Of a stretch of 18,364 bases of DNA, positions 7,471 through 16,358 are shown in pieces. Each line of letters opens with the position of its first letter. Position 1 is the first letter of the stretch. The notes below the pieces were generated by a model. The model had not been told where the DNA came from, ran no database searches, and was given only the letters and a program-made list of their open reading frames with translations. The translations under genes and the position numbers were made by a program. This stretch comes from an uncultured Pseudomonadota bacterium (GTDB taxonomy: Bacteria > Pseudomonadota > Gammaproteobacteria > Burkholderiales > SG8-41). Where the stretch lies: NCBI GenBank assembly GCA_946885605.1, contig CAMPGR010000076.1, positions 1 to 18,364 on the forward strand, written 5' to 3'.

Positions 7471-8100
7471 TCAAATCCAGAATGCCGTCCGCGTCATGAC
7501 GCGTGAAGCGCACCGCATCGCCGAGCACACCGGACCGGGGAGCACCGCCGCACCGTGATCGAGGGCGCTGGTCGCGTGCTGCGCTTCGTCCTCCTTCATC
7601 TGCTCGAGCACGGCGCGGCTTTTGAGATCGTGGGCCGGAAGCCTGCGCAGATGCCCGTCGAGGTGCTCGACGACCTGGCGCTCGGTCTCGGCGAGAAAAC
7701 CCAGATTCCAGCGATCGCCGAGCAGACCGGCCGCCGCCCCGATGGCGAACGAACCCGCGTACCACAGCGGGTTGAGCAGGCTCTTTCTGCCTCCCAGCTC
7801 GTCGATGCGGCGTTCCGTCCATGCGAGGTGCTCGGTCTCCTCCCGTGCCGCCTGCTCCAGCGCGGCTTTCGCGCTTGTGTCCCGCGCGGTCAAGGCCTGT
7901 CCCTGGTACAGCGCCTGCGCGCATATCTCGCCGCTGTGATTGACACGCATGAGCGCCGCCGCCTCCTGGCGCTCCCGGGCATTCAGTTCGCCGTTCGCCA
8001 CCGTTTCGCCCGGCACCGCGCGCAGCGTTGGCGCCGGGGCAAAAACCGCACGCAAGCCGCGGTCGAAGGCGATGATCAGCCGATCGAAATCCATAACCAT
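7471..8100 (-). CDS. coq7: Coq7 family di-iron 5-demethoxyubiquinone hydroxylase
   Basis: Membrane-associated di-iron monooxygenase that adds the ring hydroxyl to demethoxyubiquinone late in ubiquinone synthesis, an oxygen-requiring step, so the host probably respires aerobically. The 209 residues carry all expected iron ligands: E58 (HSGEICAQ), E88 and H91 (EETEHLAW), E140, and E172 and H175 (EDEAQHAT). The C-terminus MTRTAFWI is family-like. The ATG at 8100 overlaps the trpC stop by one base (TGATG), so it is probably translationally coupled to trpC. An ATG two codons later is equally possible. It is the last gene of trpG-trpD-trpC-coq7 and convergent with the YhfA-type gene. No clear terminator is seen downstream. 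Confidence 0.93.
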   Translation of the reverse strand: MVMDFDRLIIAFDRGLRAVFAPAPTLRAVPGETVANGELNARERQEAAALMRVNHSGEICAQALYQGQALTARDTSAKAALEQAAREETEHLAWTERRIDELGGRKSLLNPLWYAGSFAIGAAAGLLGDRWNLGFLAETERQVVEHLDGHLRRLPAHDLKSRAVLEQMKEDEAQHATSALDHGAAVLPGPVCSAMRCASRVMTRTAFWI

Positions 8101-8897
8101 CAGGCCGCCTTCCCGAACAATCGTTCCAATTCAATGCCAGGATGGTCAGCGCGCATGAAGGCTTCACCGACGAGAAAGGCTTGAACGTTGCGTTCGCGCA
8201 TCCGTCTGACGTCCGCGGGATTCAGGATGCCGCTCTCCGTCACCACGAGACGGCCGGGCGTGATACAGCCGGCGAGTTCCAACGTCGTCTCCAGCCGCGT
8301 CTCGAAGGTGCGCAGATTGCGGTTGTTGATCCCGATGAGCGCGGTCTTCAGTTTGAGCGCGCGCTCGAGTTCCGCCCCGTCGTGCACTTCGGCAAGTACC
8401 GCGAGCCCGAGCGCGTGCGCTGTCGCTTCCAGTTCACCCATGCGAGCATCATCGAGCGCCGCCACGATGAGCAGTATGCAATCGGCCCCCGCGGCACGCG
8501 ATTCGTAAACCTGATACGGATCGATCATGAAATCCTTGCGCAGGACCGGCAGGGTGCAAGCGGCACCGGCCTTTATCATGTGCTCGATGCTGCCCTGAAA
8601 AAATTCTCGGTCCGTGAGCACGGAAAGGCATGCGGCGCCGTGCGCTGCGTAATCGCGTGCGATGGCTTCAGGTGCGAAGTCGGGGCGCAGCACTCCACGG
8701 CTCGGGCTCGCTTTCTTGATCTCCGCGATGACCGCCGGCAGGCCGGCAGCGATCTTGCGGCACAACGCGCCCACGAAATCCCGCGGCTCGGACGCGTCCC
8801 CGATCGCCGCTTCGAGGGCGGCGAGCGGCGTGCGCCTTTTGGCCTCGGCCACTTCGTCGGCCTTCACTGACAGTATGCGTTGCAGGATGTCCGCCAT
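8100..8897 (-). CDS. trpC: Indole-3-glycerol-phosphate synthase
   Basis: Cytoplasmic TIM-barrel enzyme that closes the indole ring from carboxyphenylaminodeoxyribulose phosphate in tryptophan synthesis. It has 265 residues, the single-domain form with no fused TrpF. Motifs are [11 protein letters not shown] (58-68, catalytic Glu and Lys), [30 protein letters not shown] and VVTESGI. The start ATG at 8897 has GGGGAC 9 bases upstream and lies 18 bases past the trpD stop. Its TGA shares a base with the coq7 start. The frame is complete and all active-site segments are intact. Confidence 0.96.
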   Translation of the reverse strand: MADILQRILSVKADEVAEAKRRTPLAALEAAIGDASEPRDFVGALCRKIAAGLPAVIAEIKKASPSRGVLRPDFAPEAIARDYAAHGAACLSVLTDREFFQGSIEHMIKAGAACTLPVLRKDFMIDPYQVYESRAAGADCILLIVAALDDARMGELEATAHALGLAVLAEVHDGAELERALKLKTALIGINNRNLRTFETRLETTLELAGCITPGRLVVTESGILNPADVRRMRERNVQAFLVGEAFMRADHPGIELERLFGKAA

Positions 8898-8915
8898 GCG
8901 TCAGGCGTCCCCCGC

Positions 8916-9935
8916 TCAAGCCGCACGCGTAAATGCGAGGAACTGCTCGAGCCTTTTCCGCGCGGCGCCACTCGCGATGATGGACTGCGCGACTTCCACG
9001 CCTGCTCCCAAGCTGTCCGTTAAGCCCGCGACATAGATACTGGCGCCGGCATTGAGCGCGACGACATCACGCGCGGCGCCCGCCTCGTTCTGAAGCGCGG
9101 CGAGCAGCATCGCTTTCGCTTCATCGATCCCGTTGACCCGTATCGCGGATACGTCGTAGCACCGCAGACCGAAGTCCTCGGGCGCGACCGTATATTCCCG
9201 GATCTCCCCGTCCTTCAGTTCACCGACCATGGTCGGCCCGCTGATGGAAAGTTCGTCGAGCCCTTCGAGGCCATGCACGATGATGACGCGGCGGCTTCCC
9301 AGCCGCTGCAACACGCGCGCCTGTATGCCGACGAGATCGGGGTGAAAAACGCCCATCACCTGCTGGCGCGCGCCCGCCGGGTTGGTGAGCGGGCCCAGGA
9401 TATTGAAGATCGTCTTTACGCCGAGCTCCTTGCGCACCGGCGCCGCATACTTCATGGCGCGATGGTGATTCGGCGCGAACATGAACGCCACGCCGACTTC
9501 AGCGATGCAACGCGCGACGCGTTCCGGCTCGAGATTGATGTTGGCCCCGAGCGCTTCGAGCACATCCGCGCTGCCGCACTTGCTCGACACGGAGCGGCCG
9601 CCGTGCTTCGCGATGCGGGCGCCCGCCGCGGCGGCCACGAACATCGCCGCCGTGGAAATGTTGAGCGAATGCGCGCCGTCGCCGCCTGTTCCGCAGGTAT
9701 CGATGAGGCGCGTGTCGTCGGATATCGCGACTTTGGTGGCGAACTCGCGCATCACTTCGGCCGCAGCGGAAATCTCGCCGATGGTCTCCTTCTTGACGCG
9801 CAACCCGGTGATGATCGCGGCGATGAGCGGAGCCGATACTTCCCCGCTCATGATGCTGCGCATGAGCGTCAGCATCTCCTCGCGGAATATTTCGCGATGC
9901 TCGATGACCCGCGTCAGTGCCTCCTGTGGCGTCAT
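8916..9935 (-). CDS. trpD: Anthranilate phosphoribosyltransferase
   Basis: Transfers phosphoribose from PRPP to anthranilate, the second step from chorismate to tryptophan. It has 339 residues from the ATG at 9935 ([17 protein letters not shown]). The PRPP-binding motif CGTGGDG is at 81-87, followed by NISTAA, then [21 protein letters not shown] at 110-130. [10 protein letters not shown] and [11 protein letters not shown] are also family signatures. The reading frame runs on upstream to about 10346, but that stretch is antisense-like sequence over trpG, so the ATG is used. Its first base is the last base of the trpG stop (TAATG), a one-base overlap that implies coupled translation. It is a separate gene, not fused to TrpG. 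Confidence 0.96.
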   Translation of the reverse strand: MTPQEALTRVIEHREIFREEMLTLMRSIMSGEVSAPLIAAIITGLRVKKETIGEISAAAEVMREFATKVAISDDTRLIDTCGTGGDGAHSLNISTAAMFVAAAAGARIAKHGGRSVSSKCGSADVLEALGANINLEPERVARCIAEVGVAFMFAPNHHRAMKYAAPVRKELGVKTIFNILGPLTNPAGARQQVMGVFHPDLVGIQARVLQRLGSRRVIIVHGLEGLDELSISGPTMVGELKDGEIREYTVAPEDFGLRCYDVSAIRVNGIDEAKAMLLAALQNEAGAARDVVALNAGASIYVAGLTDSLGAGVEVAQSIIASGAARKRLEQFLAFTRAA

Positions 9936-10504
9936 TAGCGGCCTCCCTCGAGGAAGTTCCTGAGCAGGTGATGCCCGTGCTCGGTCAGGATCGATTCCGG
10001 ATGGAACTGCACGCCCTCCACCGGCAGCGACCTGTGGCGCAGGCCCATGATTTCGCCATCCTCCGCCCAGGCAGTGACTTCCAGGCACGCCGGCAGCGTT
10101 GCGCGATCGATCGCGAGCGAGTGATAGCGCGTCGCCTGGAAGGGCCTCGGCAGAGCGCGGAATACGCCCGCGCCCTCGTGCTCGATCGCGGAAGTCTTGC
10201 CATGCATGAGGCGGTGGGCATGCACGATGCGCCCGCCGAAGGCCTGCCCGATGCTCTGGTGGCCCAGGCATACGCCGAGGATCGGCACCTTGCCCGCGAA
10301 GCGGTTGACGAGCGGAACCGAAACGCCGGCTTCGTTCGGTGTGCACGGTCCCGGAGAAACCACGATGCGCCCCGGCCGCATGGACTCGATGTCGTCGAGC
10401 GTCACTTCGTCATTGCGAACAACACGGACCTCTTCGCCCAACTCGCCGAAATACTGCACGAGGTTGTAGGTGAAGGAGTCGTAATTGTCGATCATGAGGA
10501 GCAT
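9935..10504 (-). CDS. trpG: Anthranilate synthase component II (glutamine amidotransferase)
   Basis: Class I glutamine amidotransferase that supplies ammonia to TrpE. It may also serve PabB in folate synthesis, as PabA/TrpG proteins do in several bacteria. It has 189 residues from the ATG at 10504 ([23 protein letters not shown]). The catalytic triad is present: C79 in GVCLGHQ, and H168 and E170 in [17 protein letters not shown] forms the glutamine-site loop. The ribosome site is weak. The frame is open far upstream, but only this ATG starts at the conserved N-terminus. It is first in the trpGDC-coq7 operon and cut off from trpE by about 4.2 kb, so it needs its own promoter; none is obvious. 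Confidence 0.96.
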   Translation of the reverse strand: MLLMIDNYDSFTYNLVQYFGELGEEVRVVRNDEVTLDDIESMRPGRIVVSPGPCTPNEAGVSVPLVNRFAGKVPILGVCLGHQSIGQAFGGRIVHAHRLMHGKTSAIEHEGAGVFRALPRPFQATRYHSLAIDRATLPACLEVTAWAEDGEIMGLRHRSLPVEGVQFHPESILTEHGHHLLRNFLEGGR

Positions 10505-10811
10505 TGCTTGCCTGCCAGTACTTGTCGGTTTCGAGATCGCGGCCCTCAACGGGCTCACGGCAGTTCTGGACGGTGCCGTAGTTAAGGCGCGTAACAGGCT
10601 AGCACCATCGCCGGACGCGATAGTGGCGGGAAGAGTGATGCGCGGCGCGTAGCATGCCCGGCAGTTTACCGCATTCATGCGGAATAGGCCCGTTGCCGAT
10701 TTGCCCGCCCGGGTTCGCGGCTGGTAGCATTCCCGCGGGCCGCCATAGCGTGAAGCCACGCAGCGTGCCGGCCCGAACAGCGCCGGTGCAGTGTCAAGGG
10801 AGAGGACAAAA
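10505..10811. other. Intergenic region between trpG (-) and the TonB receptor (+)
   Basis: This 307-base divergent region contains no credible gene. It holds a near-palindrome CCGCAT-TC-ATGCGG (10669-10682) and an inverted repeat ACGGCA/TGCCGT (10557-10562 with 10574-10579). A weak plus-strand pair TTGCCC (10701-10706) and TAGCAT (10725-10730) with 18-base spacing could serve the receptor gene. An AGAGGA ribosome site lies at 10801-10806. On the trpG side there is no Trp-rich leader peptide and no hairpin with a T-run. Confidence 0.5.
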
Positions 10812-12767
10812 GTGCTTAATTCGCGGGCGCAGCACTCGGCCGTTTGTCGCCAGCTCGATTCGCGCTCCTGCCTTTCCGCCTCACGCGCGTCGTCGCGGTG
10901 CGCTGTGCCGGCGCTCATTCTGTCGCTGCTTGCCGCATTGCCCGCACACGGTGCGCCGCGCGACCTCGCGGACCTGACTCTGGAAGAACTCAGCAACATC
11001 GAGGTGACCTCCGTCTCCCGCCGCGCCGAGCGGCTTTCCGAGGCGCCGGCCTCGATCTACGTCATCACGCGCGAAGATATCCGCCGCTCGGGGGCTACGA
11101 GCTTGCCCGAGGCGCTGCGGCTCGCACCGAACCTCCAGGTGGCACGCGTCAATGCAAGCAGCTATGCGATCAGCGCACGCGGCTTCAACAACGCCATCGG
11201 CAACAAGCTCCTCGTGCTGATCGATGGCCGCACGGTGTACACGCCGCTTTTTTCCGGCGTCTTCTGGGAAGCGCAGGACGTCATGCTCGAGGACATCGCG
11301 CGGATCGAAGTGATCAGCGGTCCCGGGGGCACCTTGTGGGGGACGAACGCCGTGAACGGTGTGGTCAACATCACGACCCGCCCCGCACGCGACACCCAGG
11401 GCGCGCTGGTGAGCGCCGGCGCGGGAAACCTGGAACGGGGTGCAGCCGCGCGCTACGGCGCGCGGCTCGGCGCCAACGGCCACTTCCGCCTCTATGGCAA
11501 GTATTTCGACCGCGACAACACGGAGCGCGCTGACCGGGCGCCGGTGCGCGACGCGTGGGACAAGGGGCAGTTCGGCTTTCGCGCCGACTGGGGTGCGGGA
11601 GATCGAAGCTTCACGCTGCAGGGAGACGGCTATCGCGGTGAGCTCGAACAGGTTGCACCCGGGCATACCCGGGTCGAAGGGATGAACGTGCTCGGCCGCT
11701 GGACGCAACGTCTTGCGGACGAGTCGAAGCTGCGGCTCCAGGTCTACTACGACCGCACCGAGCGCGATCAGCAAGGGGTATTTCGCGAAGAGCTCGATAT
11801 CTTCGATGCGGAGCTGCAGCACGCGCTGGCTCCGCTCGGCACGCATACCGTGGTCTGGGGCGGCGGTTACCGCTACGCGCGCGACCGGGTCGGAAACAGC
11901 ACCGCCCTCGCATTTCTCCCGCCCGAGCGCAACCTCGACTGGTGGAACGTCTTCGCGCAGGACGAGATCGAGTTGAGTCCAACCGTCCGGCTCACGCTTG
12001 GCACGCGGCTGGAAAGCAATGACTACACGGGGATCGAGGTCCTGCCGAGCGCGCGTCTTGCATGGAAGCCGGGAACGGACCGCTTGCTGTGGGCGGCTAT
12101 TTCCCGCGCGGTACGCTCGCCGTCGCGGCTCGACCGCGAATTATTCGTACCGGGGACCGCGCCCTTCATACTCGCCGGTGGACCCGATTTCAAGTCCGAA
12201 ATTTCAAACGTTGTCGAGCTGGGTTACCGCGCGCAGCCCGCCCCCGCGTTCTCGTACTCGCTCACCGCTTTCCATCACGATCACGACCGGCTGCGAAGCG
12301 TCGAACCGGCTCCCGGCGGCGCTTTCGTGCTCGACAACAAGATCGAAGGTTCGACCTACGGGATCGAAGGCTGGGCGCATTATCGCGTGACCGACCGCTG
12401 GCGCTTGAGCGGCGGCGGAGTGCTACTCGAGCAGCGGCTGCGCCTCAAACCGGAAAGCATGGATGCCGCGGGCGTGAGCGCCCTCGGCAACGATCCCGGT
12501 CATCAGTGGATGCTGCGCTCCGCTTTCGAGCCGGCGCCGCGTCACGAGCTCGATATCGCGGTGCGCCGCGTCGGCGCTCTGCCGAACCCGAATGTGCCGT
12601 CCTATACTACGGTGGACGCGCGTTGGGGATGGCATGTGCAGCGCAATCTCGAAGTTTCTGTCACGCTGAACAACCTGTTGGATGCTCGGCATCCGGAATT
12701 CGGCGTGCCCGCCACGCGCAGCGAGCTCGAGCGCAGCGTTTTTCTGAAGGTCCTATGGCGACAATAA
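10812..12767 (+). CDS. TonB-dependent outer-membrane receptor
   Basis: Predicted 651-residue outer-membrane receptor. The GTG at 10812 is chosen because AGAGGA lies 6 bases upstream. It gives a long basic N-terminus, a hydrophobic signal core (about 31-45) and likely cleavage after AHGA (45-48). The segment [33 protein letters not shown] leads into the plug domain (about 62-190, with [43 protein letters not shown]). The remainder shows alternating aromatic and polar strands of a 22-strand barrel. The end is FLKVLWRQ, with its aromatic residue third from last rather than last. The [12 protein letters not shown] type of receptor is often found next to YfiR/DUF4154 genes, as here. The ligand cannot be inferred from sequence alone. 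Its 3' end overlaps the next gene by 13 bases. Confidence 0.9.
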   Translation: MLNSRAQHSAVCRQLDSRSCLSASRASSRCAVPALILSLLAALPAHGAPRDLADLTLEELSNIEVTSVSRRAERLSEAPASIYVITREDIRRSGATSLPEALRLAPNLQVARVNASSYAISARGFNNAIGNKLLVLIDGRTVYTPLFSGVFWEAQDVMLEDIARIEVISGPGGTLWGTNAVNGVVNITTRPARDTQGALVSAGAGNLERGAAARYGARLGANGHFRLYGKYFDRDNTERADRAPVRDAWDKGQFGFRADWGAGDRSFTLQGDGYRGELEQVAPGHTRVEGMNVLGRWTQRLADESKLRLQVYYDRTERDQQGVFREELDIFDAELQHALAPLGTHTVVWGGGYRYARDRVGNSTALAFLPPERNLDWWNVFAQDEIELSPTVRLTLGTRLESNDYTGIEVLPSARLAWKPGTDRLLWAAISRAVRSPSRLDRELFVPGTAPFILAGGPDFKSEISNVVELGYRAQPAPAFSYSLTAFHHDHDRLRSVEPAPGGAFVLDNKIEGSTYGIEGWAHYRVTDRWRLSGGGVLLEQRLRLKPESMDAAGVSALGNDPGHQWMLRSAFEPAPRHELDIAVRRVGALPNPNVPSYTTVDARWGWHVQRNLEVSVTLNNLLDARHPEFGVPATRSELERSVFLKVLWRQ

Positions 12768-13402
12768 CAAACGATCCAAAACCCCGACGCAAATTGCTTC
12801 GGCGCTGGCTTGCCACCGCCCTCGCATGCGCGAGCGCATTGCTGTTTTCGCAAGGCTACGCGCAGCCGGATGAACCGGCTCCAGCCGAAACCGAAATCAA
12901 GGCAGCGTTTTTGTACAAGTTCGCAGGATATGTCGAGTGGCCGCAGTCCTCCCTGGGCGAAGCGGAACGCCCGATCACCATAGGCATCGTCGGTGCTGAC
13001 CAGATCGCAGCCGAGCTGCGCCGCATCGTGACGGGCAGAACCGTACAGGGTCGCACACTAGCTGTGCGTGCCGTGGCGAACGAAAGCGACACAAGAGACA
13101 TCCACGTGCTTTTCATAGGGGCTGATGCGGAGGCGCAGGCCTCGCGGCTCCTGGACGCCGTGCGCGAGCGCCCAGTGCTCGCCATCACCGACCTCCCGGA
13201 TGGGCTCGAGCGCGGGGCGATGATCAACTTCGTGATGGCGACGCGCCGGGTTCAGTTCGAGATCGCGGTGGAACCGGCAGAGAAAGCGGGGCTTGGATTG
13301 AGCTCGCGCCTGCTCTCTGTTGCCATTCGCGTGAAGAAAGGCGACATCGTGCCGAACGTCTACATCGCCCGGCAGGGCGAGGGCGTCGATACCGCCGGCT
13401 GA
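12755..13402 (+). CDS. YfiR/DUF4154 family periplasmic protein
   Basis: A 215-residue secreted protein. A basic N-terminus and hydrophobic core (about 18-32) form a signal peptide ending near GYAQ (34-37). The mature part shows DUF4154 hallmarks: ETEIKAAFLYKFAGYVEWP near the start, then TIGIVG, VLFIGADAEAQA, VLAITDLPDGLERGAMINFV, and a final LSSRLLSVAIRVK. In P. aeruginosa YfiR is the periplasmic repressor of the diguanylate cyclase YfiN, so a signalling role is plausible. Unlike that YfiR, which has disulfide-forming cysteines, the mature protein here has no cysteine. The ATG at 12755 lies inside the receptor gene's end, with AAGG four bases upstream, so the two are coupled. No GGDEF or histidine kinase gene follows. 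Confidence 0.88.
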   Translation: MATITNDPKPRRKLLRRWLATALACASALLFSQGYAQPDEPAPAETEIKAAFLYKFAGYVEWPQSSLGEAERPITIGIVGADQIAAELRRIVTGRTVQGRTLAVRAVANESDTRDIHVLFIGADAEAQASRLLDAVRERPVLAITDLPDGLERGAMINFVMATRRVQFEIAVEPAEKAGLGLSSRLLSVAIRVKKGDIVPNVYIARQGEGVDTAG

Positions 13403-13417
13403 AAGCGTGGCTTTTTT
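13394..13417 (+). terminator. Possible terminator overlapping the yfiR stop codon
   Basis: GCCGGC (13394-13399) can pair with GCGTGGC (13405-13411) through one bulge and one G-T pair around the loop TGAAA, followed by six T. The stem is imperfect, so this is a moderate call. The stop codon TGA lies in the loop. Confidence 0.45.
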
Positions 13418-13465
13418 CGCAGCCGGTCGAAAAATCATCAATGTTGTAAGCTTCGTGTAAGGTCC

Positions 13466-13576
13466 AAGAGGTAGTTTGTGCAGTGCCGCATTCCTCTTTT
13501 CCTCCTCGGGATGTGGTTGCAGTATCCGTCGTATTCGATATTGCACATTAGCCGCGCCTCGGCGCGGCTTTTTCTT
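13466..13576 (+). ncRNA. Candidate small RNA or structured 3' UTR after yfiR
   Basis: Three successive stem-loops on the plus strand: AAGAGG/CCTCTT (13466-13471 with 13493-13498), TGCAGTATC/GATATTGCA (13518-13526 with 13537-13545, one G-T pair), and the terminator hairpin at 13550-13569. A pyrimidine-rich linker at 13493-13507, containing TCCTCCTC, lies between the first and second stems and resembles an anti-Shine-Dalgarno sequence. No clear promoter was found, so it could equally be a processed 3' end of the receptor/yfiR transcript. Confidence 0.35.
13550..13576 (+). terminator. Rho-independent terminator after yfiR
   Basis: A perfect 8-bp stem AGCCGCGC/GCGCGGCT (13550-13557 with 13562-13569) around a CTCG loop is followed by TTTTTCTT. 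It works on the plus strand only, because no T-run follows on the other side. It lies 147 bases past the yfiR stop and just before the 3' end of the convergent radical SAM gene. Confidence 0.88.
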
Positions 13577-13589
13577 GCCCGGACGCCGG

Positions 13590-14666
13590 CTACCGGGGCT
13601 GATGCAGCTGACCCAGTTTTTCCTTGAATTGCTCCAGGGTCTGCATCGGCTGCCGGCTACGGCGATACTCGGATCGCTGGTGGTAGATGCTCTTGTAGAA
13701 ATCGCACCCGGCGCAAACCGGCCGGAACCGCCCCTGCTGCTGCTCCTCGATGATGCGCATGTATTCGGCATTCCGGGTGGAGAGTATGTCGGCGAGGCGG
13801 CCCGTTCGAGCGTCCCCTATGCGCAGCGTCGCGTCGACGTCGCGACAGGCGCACGCGTTCACAACGCCGCTCGCCATCACCTGAACGGAATCGAAAAGCT
13901 TTACACAGGCGCCGTGCTTGTAGACGAGCTCTGTGGACGTGATATGCATGTCGAGCCCAGCCACGTCGGCCCTGCGTGATGTATCCGCCCCGATTGTTGT
14001 ATACGCCGTGCGAAGGACGCACCGGAACACCGGCTTCCCGGTAGCGGCGTAGGGCCCGCAGGAGCTCGCTCGCATCGTCGTCGGGAACATCGAACGTCGA
14101 GCGAAAGCCGACCGCGACACCGAACTTCCATTGGTCCTTGAGCGCGAGCAGCGCGTCGAGGTTCGCAACGAGCCGCCGATACAGCTGCCCGGTCGACTTC
14201 GTGATCACGACGAAGCTCCGGAGATCGTGGCCGTACACGCTGATCGTGAGCTGTCGGAGCTTCTCGAGCGCAACCAGCTTCGCCAGTGTCTCCGGCTTCG
14301 GGATCGTGAGGTTGGTGAAGAAGCTGTACTCGTCGGCGCCCGGGTGCGCGTCGAGGTAAGCGAATTTCTCGAAGACACGCTTGTCCATGAACACGTCGCC
14401 GGTCGAGGGGGTGAGGTCAAAGCGCGTGTAGCCCAGCTCCACCGCCTGTGAGACACAGTCGAAGAAGAGCGGGTTCGGCATACTCACTTTGGGCGCCGAT
14501 TTCTTTTCGTAGGCGCAGAACCGGCATTTGAGATTGCACGCGCCGCTCGTTTCGATATGGAATACGCCGGCTCCGGGATGAACTCGCGGCCGAGCAGCCG
14601 GTTCGCCGCGATTTCGAGGCGCACGAGCGTATTTCGAATTACGGTTGCGAGGACGCGGAAGCGCAT
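13590..14666 (-). pseudogene. Radical SAM/SPASM protein gene with two single-base frameshifts
   Basis: Read through both shifts, this would encode about 358 residues. The N-terminus (ATG at 14666, MRFRVLATVIRNTLVRLE) runs in one frame to about 14577. There one G appears missing, and the next frame gives HIETSGACNLKCRFCAYEKK, with the CxxxCxxC [4Fe-4S]/SAM motif. Near 13970-13972 one extra C/G in a GGG run shifts the frame back. The final part in the original frame carries auxiliary-cluster cysteines typical of SPASM domains (HGACVKLF, NACACRD, VCAGCDFYK). Such enzymes often modify peptides or cofactors, but the substrate is unknown and no precursor peptide gene is seen nearby. It lies 76 bases downstream of trpE on the same strand. 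The indels could be decay or sequencing error. Confidence 0.8.
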
Positions 14667-14742
14667 GACCCTTCCCGGAAGGCAGATCCCTAGTGCACGT
14701 CCTGCCGAGCGCCGCTCAAAGCAGCGCGACTCGCGCCCGTCC

Positions 14743-16218
14743 TCACGGAAAACGGGTATCGAGCCCGCGCTCGGCCATCTCGGCCGCGCGCAGCAGCGCC
14801 TTCGCCTTGTTCTGCGTCTCCTGCCATTCGGCCTCGGGTTGGGAGTCGGCCACGATGCCGCCGCCCGCCTGCACGTGCAGCATTCCGCCCTTGATCACGG
14901 CGGTGCGCAGTGCAATCGCAACGTCCATGTTGCCGTGAAAGCCGAGATAGCCCACCGCGCCGGCGTACACGCCGCGCTTCACCGGCTCGAGTTCGTCGAT
15001 GATCTCCATCGCCCGCACTTTCGGCGCGCCGGAGACCGTGCCAGCCGGGAAAGTGGCCCGAAGCACGTCCATTGCCCGCAAGCCCGGGCGCAGTTTCGCC
15101 TCCACATTGGAAACGATGTGCATGACGTGAGAATAGCGTTCGATCACCATTTGCTCCGTCACCTGGACCGTTCCGGTCTGCGCCACGCGCCCGATGTCGT
15201 TGCGGCCGAGATCCACGAGCATGATGTGCTCGGCGCGCTCCTTCGCGTCGGAGAGCAGCTCGTCCGCCAGCGCGGCGTCCTCGGCCGCCGTCGCGCCGCG
15301 TCGGCGCGTGCCGGCGATGGGGCGCACCGTGACGGTATCGCCCTCGAGGCGTGCAAGGATTTCAGGAGAGGCCCCCACCACTTGAAATTGGTCGAAATCG
15401 AAATAGAACATGTACGGCGAGGGATTGAGCGTGCGTAGCGCGCGGTAGAGCGCCATGGGCGTCGCGTGAAAGCGCTTCGACATGCGCTGCGAGGGCACCA
15501 CCTGCATGATGTCGCCCTCGTAGATGTAGCGCTTCGCACGCTCGACCGCAGCGTGATACGCGGCTTGCCCGAAGCCGGACACGGCCAGCTCGGAAGTCGC
15601 CGAGACATCGGCCGGTATCGCGACCGGCTGGCGCAATCTCGCGAGGAGCTCGCGCAGCCGCGCCTGCGCGACTGCGTAGGCACCGGGCACGCCAGGCTCG
15701 GCATAGACGACCAGCGAGAGCTTGCCCGAAAGATTGTCGACGATCGCGATTTCCTCCGAGACGAGCAGCAGAATGTCAGGGTTCTCTAGCGGGTCGGGCT
15801 TCGACACATGCGCAAGCCGCTTTTCGATATAGCGGACGGTGTCGTACCCGAAATAGCCGACCAGGCCGCCGCAAAAGCGCGGCAGGCGGGGATCCTGCGC
15901 GACCTTGAAACGCGCGAGATACGCGTCGATACAGGCAAGCGGATCCTCGGCGCTGATCTCGTTCACGATACGGCCGCCTCGGTACTCCGCGCATGCGCGG
16001 CCACGCACCTCAAGCCGCGCATCCGCCGCGAGTCCTATGAAGGAATAGCGGCCGAAGCGTTCGCCACCAACCACAGATTCGAGGAGATAGCTGTATGGAC
16101 GGTTCGCGAGCTTGAGATAGATCGAGAGCGGCGTATCGAGGTCCGCAAAGGTCTCGAGCACGAGCGGCACGCGGTTATAGCCGGCCGCGGCGAGACGGGC
16201 GAATTCGTTTTCAGTCAT
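14743..16218 (-). CDS. trpE: Anthranilate synthase component I
   Basis: Converts chorismate and ammonia (from TrpG) to anthranilate, the committed step of tryptophan synthesis. It has 491 residues from the ATG at 16218, which has GGAG 6 bases upstream; a GTG four codons earlier is less likely. The LLES motif at 45-48 is the tryptophan feedback-binding site, so the enzyme should be end-product inhibited. Catalytic-domain motifs are [64 protein letters not shown] and [14 protein letters not shown]. It follows gph with a 145-base gap that contains a possible leader ORF. In relatives trpG follows directly; here a frameshifted radical SAM gene does. Confidence 0.96.
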   Translation of the reverse strand: MTENEFARLAAAGYNRVPLVLETFADLDTPLSIYLKLANRPYSYLLESVVGGERFGRYSFIGLAADARLEVRGRACAEYRGGRIVNEISAEDPLACIDAYLARFKVAQDPRLPRFCGGLVGYFGYDTVRYIEKRLAHVSKPDPLENPDILLLVSEEIAIVDNLSGKLSLVVYAEPGVPGAYAVAQARLRELLARLRQPVAIPADVSATSELAVSGFGQAAYHAAVERAKRYIYEGDIMQVVPSQRMSKRFHATPMALYRALRTLNPSPYMFYFDFDQFQVVGASPEILARLEGDTVTVRPIAGTRRRGATAAEDAALADELLSDAKERAEHIMLVDLGRNDIGRVAQTGTVQVTEQMVIERYSHVMHIVSNVEAKLRPGLRAMDVLRATFPAGTVSGAPKVRAMEIIDELEPVKRGVYAGAVGYLGFHGNMDVAIALRTAVIKGGMLHVQAGGGIVADSQPEAEWQETQNKAKALLRAAEMAERGLDTRFP

Positions 16219-16283
16219 GGGCGGCTCCACAGGTGCAGCATGTCATCGGGAAGCGTCGCGCCGGAGCGCGCGCCGGAAAAGTG

Positions 16284-16358
16284 CTATCCGCGCCAGGGAC
16301 GCCAGCATGGGCCGGCGCGGCGCGCATTTCTTCCGGTTTCGCAACCCGTGGAGCGCAT
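16284..16358 (-). CDS. Possible trp leader peptide ORF ahead of trpE
   Basis: A 24-codon ORF lies in the gph-trpE gap and begins 5 bases after the gph stop. Its end reads PCWRPWRG, with two Trp codons three residues apart, the pattern expected of an attenuation leader. AAGG lies about 10 bases before the ATG. An 8-bp stem (with one or two G-T pairs) can form inside the ORF around CCAT (about 16300-16319), and a second imperfect GC stem overlaps its stop. No T-run follows either stem, so a classical terminator is not evident. Confidence 0.3.
   Translation of the reverse strand: MRSTGCETGRNARRAGPCWRPWRG

Noticed and set aside
10792..10797. TTGACA on the minus strand upstream of trpG
   Set aside because: No -10-like sequence lies at 16-19 bases; the sequence there is GC-only.
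10505..10999. N-terminal extension of TrpG
   Set aside because: Amidotransferase similarity begins exactly at the ATG at 10504; upstream residues match nothing recognisable and cross into the receptor gene.
12062..12754. N-terminal extension of the YfiR frame (446 residues)
   Set aside because: It overlaps the receptor barrel in another frame and is Arg-rich without structure. The ATG at 12755 has a ribosome site and starts a normal signal peptide.
13407..13460. 17-codon ORF starting with GTG after yfiR
   Set aside because: There is no ribosome site and the start overlaps the terminator-like stem; nothing distinguishes it from chance.
13511..13627. Short plus-strand ORF of about 38 codons, a possible RiPP precursor for the radical SAM enzyme
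   Set aside because: It lacks a ribosome site, runs through the terminator hairpin and into the antisense of the radical SAM gene.
14667..14742. Possible terminator or att site between trpE and the radical SAM gene
   Set aside because: Short GC palindromes such as CCTTCC/GGAAGG are present, but there is no T-run and no matching direct repeat was spotted near trpG.
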